The notes under the pieces are model-generated. The model did no database searches. It saw only the letters and a program-made list of their open reading frames with translations, and was not told the origin of the DNA. A stretch of 64,000 nt of DNA. It comes from Xestospongia bergquistia. Taxonomy: Eukaryota > Porifera > Demospongiae > Haplosclerida > Petrosiidae. Positions within the stretch are counted from its first letter, which is position 1. The number at the start of each line of letters is the position of its first letter. The stretch spans positions 4,573,001 to 4,637,000 of the forward strand of contig OZ014411.1 in assembly GCA_963965975.1 (NCBI GenBank), given 5' to 3'. This document shows, piece after piece, positions 23,901 to 35,600 of the stretch. A program made the translations under genes and the position numbers.

Positions 23901-24859
23901 GATTGCAAAAATGTCTGGTGGCAATTGCAATTTGTGCTTTGCTAATTCCAGTGCCAAAAGTTGACTGATTATAAAAATATTTCAAAAGGAACTACAGCTT
24001 CAATTTTAGATCTCCACACTTTGTTCTCGATTTCGACAGTGAAGTTTACAACGTCGCACCCTAGCATTCTGATGACTAAGCCTAAAAGTGGTTCAAATCC
24101 AAGGAATTGAATATTACTTCTGAAAAAAATGTGGCATAACTACTGTGCTTTATGGTGACATTTTTTAGAGATATACTGTACACTAAGCACGATGCTCTCA
24201 CTTTAGCAAAAGATCACTTTAAAATAATTCTACCACTAAGTTTGAAAATTTTCCTCCCTACAAAAGTGTATTTACTCAGATTTTGTACATAACACATGGG
24301 AGTACACAAAGTACATACATAAGGACAGCTAGAGATATCCTCACAAGAATTGAATCATAAACTTGTATGCACCAGCATACATGTATGACATATAAGTTTA
24401 ACTTTAGTTGTTAGTGACATGTACTATAAATTTTAACTCTGTTACTTAGTCAAATACAACTAACCTGTTGATAGTTCTCATCTAAACTGTTATATTCTCC
24501 TCTTCGAGCTAACGGCTTCAATTGATCTTGTAGATGTGATTGTAGCACAGGTTGTGTTCTCTGTGGATTTGATTGTGTGGTAGGAAGTGATGGCAATATG
24601 TCTTCTAAAGGAATGGGATCTGTCCAAGTCAGTTTTCTTTTTGTTTCTCACCTTGAAAATCACTGTCACCACCAGTGCTGGATACAAGATCATTTTCTTT
24701 TGATTTAATATTACGAGAAGACTTAAAGCTTAATACCCTATGAAATCTTTTCTGATTTCCAAGAATAGGATTTCTCTTCTTTTTCATATCTGGTGATTCA
24801 TTCTTCTTTCTACCATTACTTTGAGCTCTTACTGACTCTTTATATCCTCCTTCAGCCAT
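8461..24859 (-). CDS. gene A: coiled-coil TKL-like protein kinase, full span
   Basis: Model, minus strand: 24859-24652, 24619-24465, 18056-17100, 15571-15476, 12572-11616, 10098-10003, 9489-8461; about 1165 residues. All exons after the second are exact multiples of three with phase-0 borders and GT..AG sites. Order: basic N-terminus, coiled coil (319 + 32 codons), the same cassette again (319 + 32), then a short coiled coil and kinase. The repeated cassette comes from a 5.5 kb tandem duplication. No signal peptide or membrane segment is seen, so a cytosolic kinase that oligomerises through its coil is likely. A 32-nt gap between exons 1 and 2 must be an unusually short intron or a frameshift. 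The introns hold an SRCR fragment and a TIR element; I see no further exons. Confidence 0.75.
10003..10098 (-). CDS. gene A 32-codon coiled-coil exon, downstream copy
   Basis: 96 bp, phase 0 on both sides, acceptor TTTTAG and donor GTGAGT. It encodes QDHKNVADLEEKLSSQIK followed by ENEHSKLVNAKK, a charged heptad-like segment. It is the sister of 15476-15571 and is related to the ends of the 54666-54851 and 28045-28116 exons (ENSKLRNxNK), always directly upstream of a kinase exon or of another cassette. Confidence 0.88.
11616..12572 (-). CDS. gene A large coiled-coil exon, downstream copy
   Basis: 957 bp, 319 codons, phase 0 both sides. About the first 35 residues are less ordered (starting DQQYPSTQ), the rest is a continuous charged coiled coil with heptads such as LEEELVKLKEQL and LDAKDKQIQEIT, resembling myosin-tail or golgin-type rods by composition only. 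Its role is likely dimerisation or scaffolding ahead of the kinase. From about codon 35 on it differs from the upstream copy (17100-18056) by one amino acid and hardly any bases. Confidence 0.9.
15476..15571 (-). CDS. gene A 32-codon coiled-coil exon, upstream copy
   Basis: 96 bp, phase 0, acceptor TTTCAG and donor GTGAGT. It encodes QEQKNVADLGEKLSFQRK then ENEHSKLVNAKK. It differs from its sister at 10003-10098 at several residues, including E to G and S to F/R changes, in contrast to the almost identical large exons next to each of them. Confidence 0.86.
17100..18056 (-). CDS. gene A large coiled-coil exon, upstream copy
   Basis: 957 bp, 319 codons, phase 0. From about 17100 to 17955 it matches the copy at 11616-12471 with only about two base changes, one giving Met for Arg (near 17946) and one silent (near 17802). 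The 100 bp at the 5' end of the exon show about ten differences. Joined with its sister it would give gene A a rod of about 700 residues. Confidence 0.9.
19184..19342 (+). pseudogene. SRCR domain exon fragment
   Basis: In the plus frame beginning AGT GCT at about 19184, the sequence reads PIWLDNVRCTSSSTNCLAYC and later HNCNHSKDVSLEC, then a TGA. The spacing of WLDNVRC, the cysteines and HNCxHSxDVxxxC is that of the C-terminal half of a scavenger receptor cysteine-rich domain. It follows an acceptor-like ...TTTAG at about 19183. It lies inside an intron of gene A on the opposite strand, within a segment missing from the sister duplication copy. No other SRCR exon is nearby, so it is a stray fragment. 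Confidence 0.72.
20400..23365 (+). pseudogene. SAMD3-like multi-exon gene, decayed
   Basis: Seen in order: a SAM-domain segment (about 20400-20624; LTITELREYLARQ, then KEVVPTIGDRTILRKTIQKL), small exons near 20687 and 20985-21070, a region with PLPRPFDVPLSFPP and LLGKPWTKFI, IAQSIYSCKSYPTEDEYSHV (about 21520-21742), a region with GEDEASMKCHL and PNKKIVIYLMRRTFPLR (about 21850-22142), further exons near 22200-22332 and 22395-22489, and a last open stretch 23057-23365. These motifs recur in uncharacterised animal proteins annotated as SAMD3-like. Net frame shifts occur in the SAM segment (about 20540), twice near 21500-21580, near 21715 and near 21995, so the gene is not functional as read. Confidence 0.7.
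21129..21270 (+). repeat. 71-bp direct tandem repeat
   Basis: 21129-21199 and 21200-21270 are near-identical. The unit holds the end of a small exon of the SAMD3-like gene, its GTAAGT donor and the start of the intron, so the donor is present twice. Confidence 0.85.
24465..24619 (-). CDS. gene A exon 2 (N-terminal region)
   Basis: Reads DPIPLEDILPSLPTTQ... to LARRGEYNSLDENYQQ in one frame and ends in phase 0 at a GTTAG donor. It is proline/glutamine-rich and not a coiled coil. The WTDPI stretch read through at its start resembles [12 protein letters not shown] in the first exon of gene B, which supports the assignment. It joins exon 1 in frame only if 32 nt (24620-24651, GTGAG..ACAG) are removed. 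Confidence 0.65.
24652..24859 (-). CDS. gene A exon 1 (N-terminus)
   Basis: Starts with ATG at 24859 (MAEGGYKES). It is rich in Lys/Arg/Ser: DMKKKRNPILGNQKRFHRVL. This matches in style the basic [12 protein letters not shown] segment near the start of gene B. No signal peptide. It ends in phase 1 at GTGAG. The upstream 24860-25529 region separates it from the kinase stop of gene B and should hold the gene A promoter; I see no clear core-promoter motif. Confidence 0.72.
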
Positions 24860-25529
24860 TGTTATCAGAGTCTATGAAAAATTCAATGAAAAATTCAATA
24901 AATGAGTATATCTTAAAGTCCTTCCATACTTAATGCTGTTCCGTGATCACCGTAAACGAACTTAGCATTCAATCCGCATTGATGAGCTGAGGTTTGTCAC
25001 ATTAAAAGATTCCAGGTTAACTGCATCACATGAATGTTACGTTCTTGATAATTAGAATAAAGGGGAAGTTAGCGGGGTTTCCGGAAATGAAAAGCATGTA
25101 TGCATCCTGTTGTCAAGATATTGTAAACTATTAACAATTCATTATTGTTAATAAAATATCTGCCCTACTGTTTGTATTGTCAAGTGTACAACTCCTTCAT
25201 ATCTTAGTGTACATTCTAAAAAATTTCACCAATTACTTTTAATGTCATAATAAAATAAACAACATTTATATTTATAACTAGTTATAGTAATATTATAAAG
25301 TATCATCTTAAAATAATTATAAGTGAAAACAGTTATAGAATATAACATACTTTAGTGGTAGAATGAACATATAAGAACTGACTAATATATAATTAATTAC
25401 AACATGATTAATCACTCATTAAAAATTAGGTTTACTAAACAATGTTATATAGAAGACAAATTGTGCACATCAAATGTAAGTAAAATGAAAGATCTATAAA
25501 TTACACCATAAGTATATGGGCGTGGCATG
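24860..25529. other. intergenic between genes A and B
   Basis: Contains the gene B 3' flank and the presumed gene A promoter. Its part from about 25090 to 25529 is similar to 51190-51613, the 3' flank of gene C, showing that the kinase duplication block extends past the stop codon by about 400 bp. No gene seen. Confidence 0.6.
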
Positions 25530-26639
25530 TTAGACCTTTAGTATTGTGAGATTGTCTAAAATTTGTTTCATCGTTGGTCGAAGGGAATGATCCCTATTAA
25601 GACACCTCTTTATAAGAGAGGCCATAGAAGGCCAAGACACTCTTCTAGCTTGTTGTTCTCTCTCTTCAACTGACATAGCAGGTGGACAATGAAGGGTCAT
25701 TTCTATTAGGAGAACAGAGTAGCTGTATACATCTATAGCTGGTGTGTGATTATGATGTAAGTAACACTCTGGAGAAGCATAGGCTGAATTTCCAGGCATA
25801 TGTGTCCTTGATCGTGGCTGAAGATTAGCTGCTCCATAATCAGCTACTTTAGCTTTGTAGCTATCACCTACTGATGGTTCTAATAGGACATTAGGGCTAC
25901 TAATATCTCTGTGGATGATAGGGTGTGGTTTCATTAAATGAAGGTAGTTCAAAGCTGATGCCACATCTTTACTAATACTAAGTATTTGAGATTGCCTCAA
26001 AGCAGTTTTCTTTTGGAGCTCTTTATATAAACTAGTAGCCATGATCTCTGTAAGGATAATAGGTGTACCCACTGTGGTAGCTCCAATAAATTGAACAAGA
26101 TTAGGATGACGTACTTTAGAAGCAATGTCCATTTCTCTAAAGAAAAGCTCACGTGTGTAGTCTGCAATTATTAGACCATGAATAGACTTTGCAGCTACTC
26201 TCAGACCTCGGAAAACAGCGACCTCAACTTTACCATATGAGCCCTCACCTAGGACCTCCTCTATCATAGTCACCTCCTCCCTATTCACAACCCATTGAGG
26301 CTGCTCTTGTTGAGAACGAAGCTCTTCTAAATGCTGATGCTGAATTTGAACTGTCCTTAAAGACTCTTCTAACTGATGTCGAAAATCCTGCAGCCGTTGT
26401 TGACTTTCTTGTATTTGTTGTTCAAGATCTTGTTTGTCTTCCTGTATTTTTTGAACTTTTTGCAACAGATGAAAATTACTTTGTTGATATTGATCTCGTG
26501 ATATCTTTGCTTCTTTTAGCTCACTTTGCAGTTGGAATTCCATTGCCTGTACATTTTTAATCTCTTCTGCCCTTTGTTTCAAGACATTAAGAAAATGATC
26601 AAATTTCTTCTTGTTGTCTTCATCGAGTAGTTGTAAATC
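25530..26639 (-). CDS. gene B last exon: coiled coil plus TKL-like kinase domain
   Basis: 369 codons plus stop, acceptor TTCTCAG at 26640. Residues 1-115 are coiled coil. Kinase motifs: GEGSYG 131-136, K151 in VAAKSIHG, E169 in [12 protein letters not shown] 243-245 with N250, DYG 267-269 in place of DFG, SPE 289-291, D303 in DVYSYS. It is the same length as the gene C kinase exon and differs from it at only a few percent of kinase residues, mostly in the coiled coil, so the two arose by a late duplication. It should be a catalytically competent Ser/Thr-type TKL kinase. Confidence 0.94.
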   Translation of the reverse strand, partial: DLQLLDEDNKKKFDHFLNVLKQRAEEIKNVQAMEFQLQSELKEAKISRDQYQQSNFHLLQKVQKIQEDKQDLEQQIQESQQRLQDFRHQLEESLRTVQIQHQHLEELRSQQEQPQWVVNREEVTMIEEVLGEGSYGKVEVAVFRGLRVAAKSIHGLIIADYTRELFFREMDIASKVRHPNLVQFIGATTVGTPIILTEIMATSLYKELQKKTALRQSQILSISKDVASALNYLHLMKPHPIIHRDISSPNVLLEPSVGDSYKAKVADYGAANLQPRSRTHMPGNSAYASPECYLHHNHTPAIDVYSYSVLLIEMTLHCPPAMSVEEREQQARRVSWPSMASLIKRCLNRDHSLRPTMKQILDNLTILKV

Positions 26640-29600
26640 CTGAGAAAGCACAAAACAAGTTAATAGGAATATTGTATACATACATGTACATTGTACAATG
26701 TTATGTATATGTCAGAAACACTCATGACATTATTCAACTTATTGAGGTTTCCTTTTTAAGTAACCAGATAGTTAATATTATACCACTATAGTTATAATGT
26801 GTTCTTAAGTTCTAGCCATGTAGTAAAAATATAGTTGACAATACAATATAGAATGTAAATAAAATACATAAGAAGATGGTAAGGATGGCAGTTGCATCAT
26901 CCTTACATTATAGCACAGGTACAGAACCAACATCATAGTTAATACATCATGATAATTAATTTAGATCATGATAATTAATTAAGTTCAAATCTACAGTGGA
27001 CAGCAGTGACATTCTTAGCTATGGTATTACATGTATGTAGTCACGATGCAATTCCTTTGTTCCTAACATCTTGTTTTGTGTGCTGCATCAAACAATTGTT
27101 ATACACTATGCTGCAATACCTCGAAATGCACAAAAGACTGAAGTAACAGAATAATATATTCTTAAAAATAAGTAAAGGTATTAATTCACTATAAAGAATG
27201 ATGATTTCTGTACTTAATACTGTATTCAAATTTATGTTACTTGTTCATGAAAATATCATATCCTATTCTGGGAAATGGCATAGACATTTCTAAAAAATTA
27301 GCTTATAATGGAAATGTCTTTTTCTTCTTGAGATCAAAAGTGTTAACAATAAATTACAGGAATATATAAACCAAGGGAGTATGTTATACTAGTATTGAAC
27401 AGGTACTAACTCTGCTGTTTGACTTTGACTTTTTATCATAACTTTGCTTACTACAGAGTTCATATTTATGATATCATTGAATTCCTCTGGTTCTTATAAT
27501 AGTATTCATGAAGTGATTAGCATTTCTAAGTATCCTATTTGACAACTCACTACTTTAATCTGTAAAGTAAAAACAAACAGAGTGGTAGTGGTGTAGAAGA
27601 GAGCTAAGACCTTCCTGTGAAGTGGTTTGAATCTACTTCCATTTTGTCTTTTACATTTACCTTTTTTGATTGCACGAGAACTATGTCCATAGATAATATC
27701 TTTTACAAATTTCCTCATTTATAGGTTTACTTTATATTACATATTGACCTCTGAGCCAAGATACATATAACACACAGTATTAATACTTGTACATATACAT
27801 GCATATATTTGTGTGACCAATACATTTTTAGGACTGATTATAATTGTCAAAAACTATCCTATGATTGTTTTATAAGATGTTTGATTTCACTGTGTAAACA
27901 TTAGGGTTATACGAAGTAGACAGAAATGTCTATCTGTGGAGTGACCAATAAGGGAAGGTACACATAGAGAAACAAGCTAGCCAGAAATACATTTTTTGCT
28001 TTTGAAGCATAGTACTCATAGTACATCGGTCATTTCCAACTCACTTTATTTTCATTGCGTAGCTTTGAATTCTCAATTTTAATTGCTTTCATTTGTGAGG
28101 ATAGTGCTCCTTCAACCTAAACAAAAATAATTATGAATTATTGTTTATGCAAAAACTTCATTATTAAATGTATGGAAATAACTGACAGTGTATATATATA
28201 TGGCATAAAACTTCTAACAATTCAGCACTCTTAATTTCAAAAATAATTATTTATTTCAAAGAAACATACCTACAAAATACCTCTATAAATTCACTGCTTA
28301 TTATTTTATAATGACAATTTCGACAATAGCAGATGAGTCTGTCATATTCGGATTGTTTTTCAAGTCTACTAAGGTCGGTTTCAGATCTAGAGCTTCCAGT
28401 TGTGTTGTATTAGTATGATTATGATTTCACATTAAAACATGGCTTACAAAATGTATATTAACAAACATTCACACCAACTTGCCAAGCACATCTACATTTC
28501 AATTTTGATGTGTTGACACTTTCAAAGACCTAACATTTAGCACTTGTAGTAAATGAAACTAATTAGTTGTCAACTGTGCCAGTGGACTGAAGTTTGCTAT
28601 ATGTCACATTCAACAAAAAGAATAAACACACATACACACTCACACACACATATATATCATATTAAGACTCAAGATAGCGTTCATCTTATTCTGCTCTGCT
28701 GAATAAGATGAACACTATCTTGCTATCTCTGAAAAAGCAAGAAAACTATCTCCCAATCTTTGTTCTCTCCTACATAGTTCCAATGGAATCACTCCACAAA
28801 TGTATCGGTCCGAAAATTCATAAACCAGATGTCCCCCTCAGACCTATTGTATCTTTTTATTCCTCACCTTCTTATCAACTGTCAAAATATTTATGCTGTC
28901 TACTTTCACCTTTACTCCCAACCATATCAAGAATTCTAGTGACTTACCTACCTTTATCAACACACAGCAATTAGGAGAAGAGATACTTGTGTCTTTTGAT
29001 GTAGTCTCTCTCTTCACAAAGGTACCAATTGAATTAGCAATTTTTGTCGCAAGAGAACGTCTACAAGAAGATAACACCCTAGAGGACAGAACCGCTCTAT
29101 CTATTAATGACATCATACAGCTTCTTGAGTTCTGTCTCAAAGCTACTTACTTTTCATTTAGAGGACAGTATTTATCAACAGATTTTTGGAACTGCTATGG
29201 GTTCCCCCGTGTCCGTGATTGTAGCAGATATGGTGATGGAGAATATATAACAAAGGGCCTTAACTTCCTTTTCACACCCTCCTATTTTCTGGAAAAGGTA
29301 TGTAGAAGACACCTGTGTCGCCTTACTACCTTCAATGGTTGAGAGTTTCTATCAACATCTGAACTCCATTGAGCCTTCAATCCAGTTTACAGTAGAGATA
29401 GAAAGCAATGGCTGTTTCCCCTTTTGCCCTTTTTTGACATCCTCATCACTAGAGATAGTGATGGGTCACTATCTACTGCAGTTTATCAGAAACAGACCCA
29501 TGCTGACCAGTATCTTCAGTTCTCGTCCCACCACACTTCTTCTCACAAACTATCTGTTGGTCGCTCTTTATTTTCCAGGGCTTTAACACATTCATCCTCC

Positions 29601-32600
29601 CTTGTACAACGGGTGGAGGAAGAATCTCTTATCTTTCAGGCTCTACAAAAGAATGGGTATCCAATAAATTTCATCAAAAGATGCCAAAGACGATCAACCC
29701 CAAAACCAAAACCACCTATCACTAGTGACCAAAAAAACCCAACTAGAATCACCATTCCTTACGTACAAGGTCAATCGGAATCTATAAGGAGGATTCTCTC
29801 CCCTCTTGGTATAGAAACCACCTTTAGACCACAAAACACCTTAAGAAAAATCTTATCCAGGCCTAAAGATACATTACCCATCACAAAGAAGTCTGGTGTT
29901 GTTTATCAGATTTCTTGTCAAGACTGCGAGGCAAGTTACATTGGACAAACTGGCAGAAATCTATCACAACACATCACTGAACACAGGTGGGCAGTACGAA
30001 AACTGGACACTTTTTCCAGTTCTGTGTCTGAACATGTCTGCCAGACTGGTAATTCCATCAACTGGGATAACCCTTCTATCTTAGCTCACCACCCTTTCCT
30101 TTGGCAAAGAGTCATCCTTGAATCCTGACACATCAACAACAAATGTCCTTCCATCAACCGTGAGAAAGGTCATCTCCCTGGGACTTACCTCACATTACGG
30201 TCCAATATGCATGTAAAGCAGCCTACCCACCCTATACATGCAGAACATCAAAGCACTGCATATGTAGCAGCCCACCCATGCAACGCGTGCAGGAATGCAG
30301 ATTGTTTTTGTATTTTTGAACTTTGTACCTTAGCGTGTAGTATAAATAGAAGCTTTTTACTTTTACTTTCTCAATATTTAAGCCATTGACAAAGATAGTC
30401 GCTCTGACTATTGAAACTTTTGCCGTTAATACATTTTTTGTTTGGTAAAATAAAAAATGAATATTAAAAACACTAATCTACCCAAACACCCAGGTCTCTT
30501 TTTCTAATATTAAGATTCATAGCAAACATTAATAACAATTCCCTTGATGGCTGGTTTATATTAAACATATAAATCTCTGGAACTGTAATATATATAACAC
30601 AAATATAATTAAGTATATTATATATACATATACTATATACATAATTATCTAGATACATTGCTCATGGTCTAAACTATAGGACTGCATGCATAGTACATGA
30701 AGTATATGAGGTAATAACAAGATTATGATTGCAAAAAAAATAAATCGTTTCAAAAGATATGAATTTCACAGTAAAACACTGACTAGAGTTATAAAGGTTG
30801 TACAATTAGCAGCAATGTCTATATGGAAAACTAATACCTACAAAATGCTAGAAATACAGGTTGGAAAGCTTTGAACATGATCAATCACTCCCATTGTCAT
30901 AGCACTCACCCTTAGCGTTAATGATTGCTATATGTGACAATGGTTTAAATGCACAATTCAATCTCATTTGTCACTTTGATCAATACAAGAACACCAAAAA
31001 CAATGAAATAATATGTACAGCAAAGCAAGTGTGTCAAAAGTTATCTTTTCTCTTGTCCACACATAGTCGCAATAATTAGTCTTGAGCATCACCTTTTAGC
31101 AAAAAATAGGGTACCTTAACATATCCTTTATTGCTCTGTGCAAGTCTTCTAATTGGTAATAATGACCATTTGTTTATTTATTTATGATCAGATGTATAGC
31201 TAAAATAGCTTGCAAATGGTTTGCTTTAATTAATTGCATCCACAAAAAAATTTTGCAAAAAGCTTTTTTGGACACCAGCCTCAAATAATTTCCTGCTACA
31301 TAGTAATTTGAATTTGAATACATAAATTACAGCTAGTATACAAACATAAACATGCTACATTATCACATTACCTCTGATGCAATTCTTTCTTTGTGATAGA
31401 CCTGTTCCTCTAAAGTCTTTGATTTCTCTTGAAGTTGTACCATTGTTTTCTTTAACTCTTCACATTGACGACTGTAAGCTTTAATTTGTGAGGTCAATAT
31501 CATCTTTTCCTCCTCCCAATCCTTTAAATACTTTTCCGCTAATAAGGTGCTTTTCTCCTCTTCGAATTTTTGTTGTAAAGCCACTTTTTCATCAGCATAC
31601 TGTTTACGAAGAGCTTCTAATTGATGAATAACTTGAGCCAATTCATGACTTGTTTGTGTCAACTTTTCTTCTAACATTTTAGTAATCCCTTGATATCTAG
31701 TTACTTCACTTGTTAGGTGATAGTGGCTTTTTTCTTTGTCTTCTCTCTCTTGCTTAAAATCTTCTTCGAATGTAGCAGCCTAAAAAACAAGTTCTATATT
31801 AAAAGTAAGTTCAAAAAATGTAATTGTAGTAATTCCACTTTCTATGTATCACACTACAACTTCTGGACATTAACAATTTGAAAGGAGAAACATTATTTTG
31901 TGGTCTTATTTATAGCATGGTTATTAGAATCATAAGAAAACTTCAGAGTTGGTATTGAAAGTCACATGATCAATTTGTTGCAACAACAACATAAATTTAT
32001 TAGGAAAAAATCAAGTATTAGGCTTACTATCATCCACATTTGTATAACAAGAATCTTATCAAATTGCAGATCAAAAAGCAAGTTGTTTGAACACTCACAA
32101 TGTAACTTTATTGTATATTTAATCTATGCAATATGTATGCTCTGTTAAGCCAAGCTTGACACTAAACTCAATATTATAACTTGTATTAGAAATAAGCTAA
32201 AGAAAAATAGCTTGCTCTATACAGAATAGGTCAAGTAACTCTGCAAATTACACATACTATATGTCACAAGAACATGATTGTGAATATTGTCCTAAAATCA
32301 TTTGATGGTACTAATGATGCTACCGAATTAGTGCTAACTTTGAAGATTGGAGAGTTGGAAGAAGCTATAAACTAATCAAAAGTGTTTTGTTGAATAACAG
32401 AACTCAGACAATTCAATCAATCACATCCACTCAAAGTGCTTGCAGTAAAAGTAATAATGTTTGTTGATTGCTATGTGCATTACTTGTTACTGTATATGGG
32501 TTAATTTCATTCATCACTCTTGAAAGTCAAATACAAGAATACAATAAAATGATGGAAATAAACATACCAGTGCACATATATACATTGTATATATACATGT

Positions 32601-35600
32601 ACATATATGTATTTCTGTTTTATATATCACAATTCAGAGGTCTATACGCAAAATATAAACCTGCAAAAGAAGTAATTTACAAAAGATTACTCGAGAATGT
32701 TATCTTTACAAATGCCAAGTTGGAAAGTTTATATAATGCATATTAATTGATGAACACTGTAACTTATCATAAGGTTCATGCTAACCTGCCACTATCACTC
32801 CATAACATAGCACATGGTCATCGAGCAAATCTCAAGTTGGCAGGTTTATAACACTTATCTATCAATAATAACTGATAAGATTGTCATTGCTTTGCTATTT
32901 ATGAAGTAAGAACTAGTTGTTTAAGCTGACAGGTACAATATTTTAAAATATTAACCAGCTAAGAGGTCTATATGTATAGTCTAGTGAGCTATATATATAT
33001 ATACTCATATATGTATGTATGTATGTATATACATATATGTATGTATACACACACACACACACACTCACACATGTATAGTATATATACCAAGAACATAAAA
33101 GTATCAACAGGTTGTACATGTATCATTCACCACAGGTATGTTATATAACCACAAACAAGTTATAGGTCACAAATAATATTCATGATGCATCATAGGTGTG
33201 TTATGAGACCATATGAAGTTATTGTATCATTCTCAGCATATGCTATTTCATCACTAACATTGTTAATGTTTAGATTCAATGGAGACGATGCTGTCTAAGC
33301 TATACTGTAACAATAGATCATAAGTCCTTGTTTATACTTCTTGGTACAGCTGCAATATCATTCACATTTATCATAATTATATCACTAGCATTGTGAATTC
33401 TTGATCATAAAGAGTTTAAAGATATTGATGTCTTTGTAAGCTACAGAATATATCTTGACTTCATGGTGTGTAGTAGCAATATCAGACCTTCATGTTGGGC
33501 TCATATCTTGGGGTTCAGATCTGATATTGCTGCTATAACAGAATGTACATGTACATTTCAAAAGTGTCCTATGAGGCAAAAGTAACAAGGAGGCAAAAGG
33601 CAAAACAAATTTCAAATCTATGTGTACATAAAGTTGCCATAAGACTTGTGAAGAATGTTCAATGAATGAAGAGACACCATTTTGTACTAAATAATATGTT
33701 TTACGCCAGCATATTTTAAATTCCAAAAATACATATCAATTTCAAGGTGAACAGAGACTAAACTTCAACTATTTATATAGTTCATACTTACTTGTTGTCT
33801 GGTAGCATCTAACATAGATTTGGTATCATCTAACTCTGATTTAGTTGTCTTTAGTTCAGCTTTGGTATCATTTAACTCTGTTTTGGTTCTATCTAGTTCA
33901 TGTTAGATTATGCCTAAATATCACTGTTATTGGTGGAACATTTGCTAACACAGTTACACAGTCAAATGTTTCCATATTGATCTTTAATAGGAGCCCTTAG
34001 CCTCACAAATAAGTAATACAGTGTTAGAAAAACAACAATAGTCAACTCATGACCATATTTGGAAACTCTAGTATTTGACAACTATGAATACAATTAAAAC
34101 TTTCCTATATGGTCATTTTCAAAGTTGTTTTTGTTTCATGCTGTACTGTGTAGTTGCACACTCCTTCCTCTTTTGTGAGGCTATAGGCTCCTGTCTTCAA
34201 CAAAAAATGAATGATTCCTCAGTAAAAATGAGGTCATGTTGACGGTTCTTAAATCACCAATTTTATATACATGTATAGTACCTAACTTTATTAAGTTGAC
34301 ACCATAACTAGACATTATTCAGGTGGTACGCAATAGTACTTCACCGTATTACAATGGTATTAGGGTATACTGTGTACTTTAAAAGTAGTAAATCAAAGCA
34401 ATTCTAAATCCCACTCCCCCCTCTCCCCAATCTGCATACAAGTAATGAGCTTTAAATTTTACCTATGTAACTTTCCTTACAAAAGATGCTTGCTAAGAAA
34501 AAAAACAACTCAATATGACACTTTGTAGACTATTGATGTGGTTCTGTAGTACATGTAATATTGTAACAGTCTAGGCTTTTGAAATGTAAGCTAAAAGAGA
34601 AGGTTTTTGTTTAATAAAGTAGGTATATGCTAAGCACAGGATTATTCTTTGGCTTCTTGTTTGTCAACAATTTGTCTCTTCTCTCAAGGCAAGAGTATAT
34701 TAACAATAGCATGGTTTGGAATGAAGTAAAGAATTAAAGATAACTTTCTTATGAAATTCAAATTACTTTAAGAATCAAACAATTAAATTTCTTTCTAACT
34801 TTATAACATTTCTCACATATAAAATTTACTTAACATTGAACACACATCACATCTGGTTCTAGTTCTTAATGAAATCTATTGTCATGAAGACACACCCCTA
34901 AACACTAAACACTCATATTTCCTGCAGTTAACTGAACAGTTCTTTTATATACATGTACAGTAGTCCCTCTTTTGAGAGACCACCCTCATATCCAACAAAA
35001 AGTGGTCTCCCAAAAGAGGTGGTCTTCCACTAGAGGTGGGTGGGGTAATGGGTTGGTACCCACACCAAGCTCTTGTGCAACAACATGACAAGATTTGCCA
35101 AGATCAATTTTTTTTCAAAGCAGCTACCCTCTCTTCTAAAGTCAAAATTTTTCTTTTCCTAGACATCTCTGGTTGGTAGTTCTACTTTAGTTTACTACAG
35201 CTGCAAGTCACATGATAATACAGCTGCAAATATGTGCATGCATTGAATTTTACATGCAATTTACACTTCTAATGGTCTTAAAAATGCATAATGTTAGTGG
35301 TCTCTGGGCTCACAAAAGAGGTAGTCTTTGACTAAAGGTGGTTTTGTATTGCAATGCATCGGTACACACAAATTGTGGTCTCTCAAAAGAGGTGGTCTTT
35401 CATGGGAGTGGTCTCTCAAAAGAGGGACTATTGTAGTATGCAAAATAGGCCGAGTCCTTTTAGTGTATCCATTATTCATTTTTCATTAAGCTTTTTGTGG
35501 TCCTTTGTCACTGTCTCTTAATCTATCTTACTATTACTATTAGAGACAGTTTTGATAGTTTCTAAACTTTTTTGCTGAAGCTGAAGAATGTTTCCACAAG

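Larger units (their letters stand above)
15163..24282 (-). repeat. tandem duplication unit, copy 2 (gene A), with insertions
   Basis: This is the upstream (5') copy of the gene A cassette, about 5.55 kb once the 3566-bp TIR element is set aside. It matches copy 1 end to end and the junction with it is at 15162/15163. It contains exons 15476-15571 and 17100-18056. About 365 bp at 19084-19449, holding an SRCR fragment, are found only here. Confidence 0.88.

Noticed and set aside
32468-32746. 92-codon open frame in a gene B intron
   Set aside because: Composed largely of TA/CA-rich simple sequence; no start context, homology or splice context.
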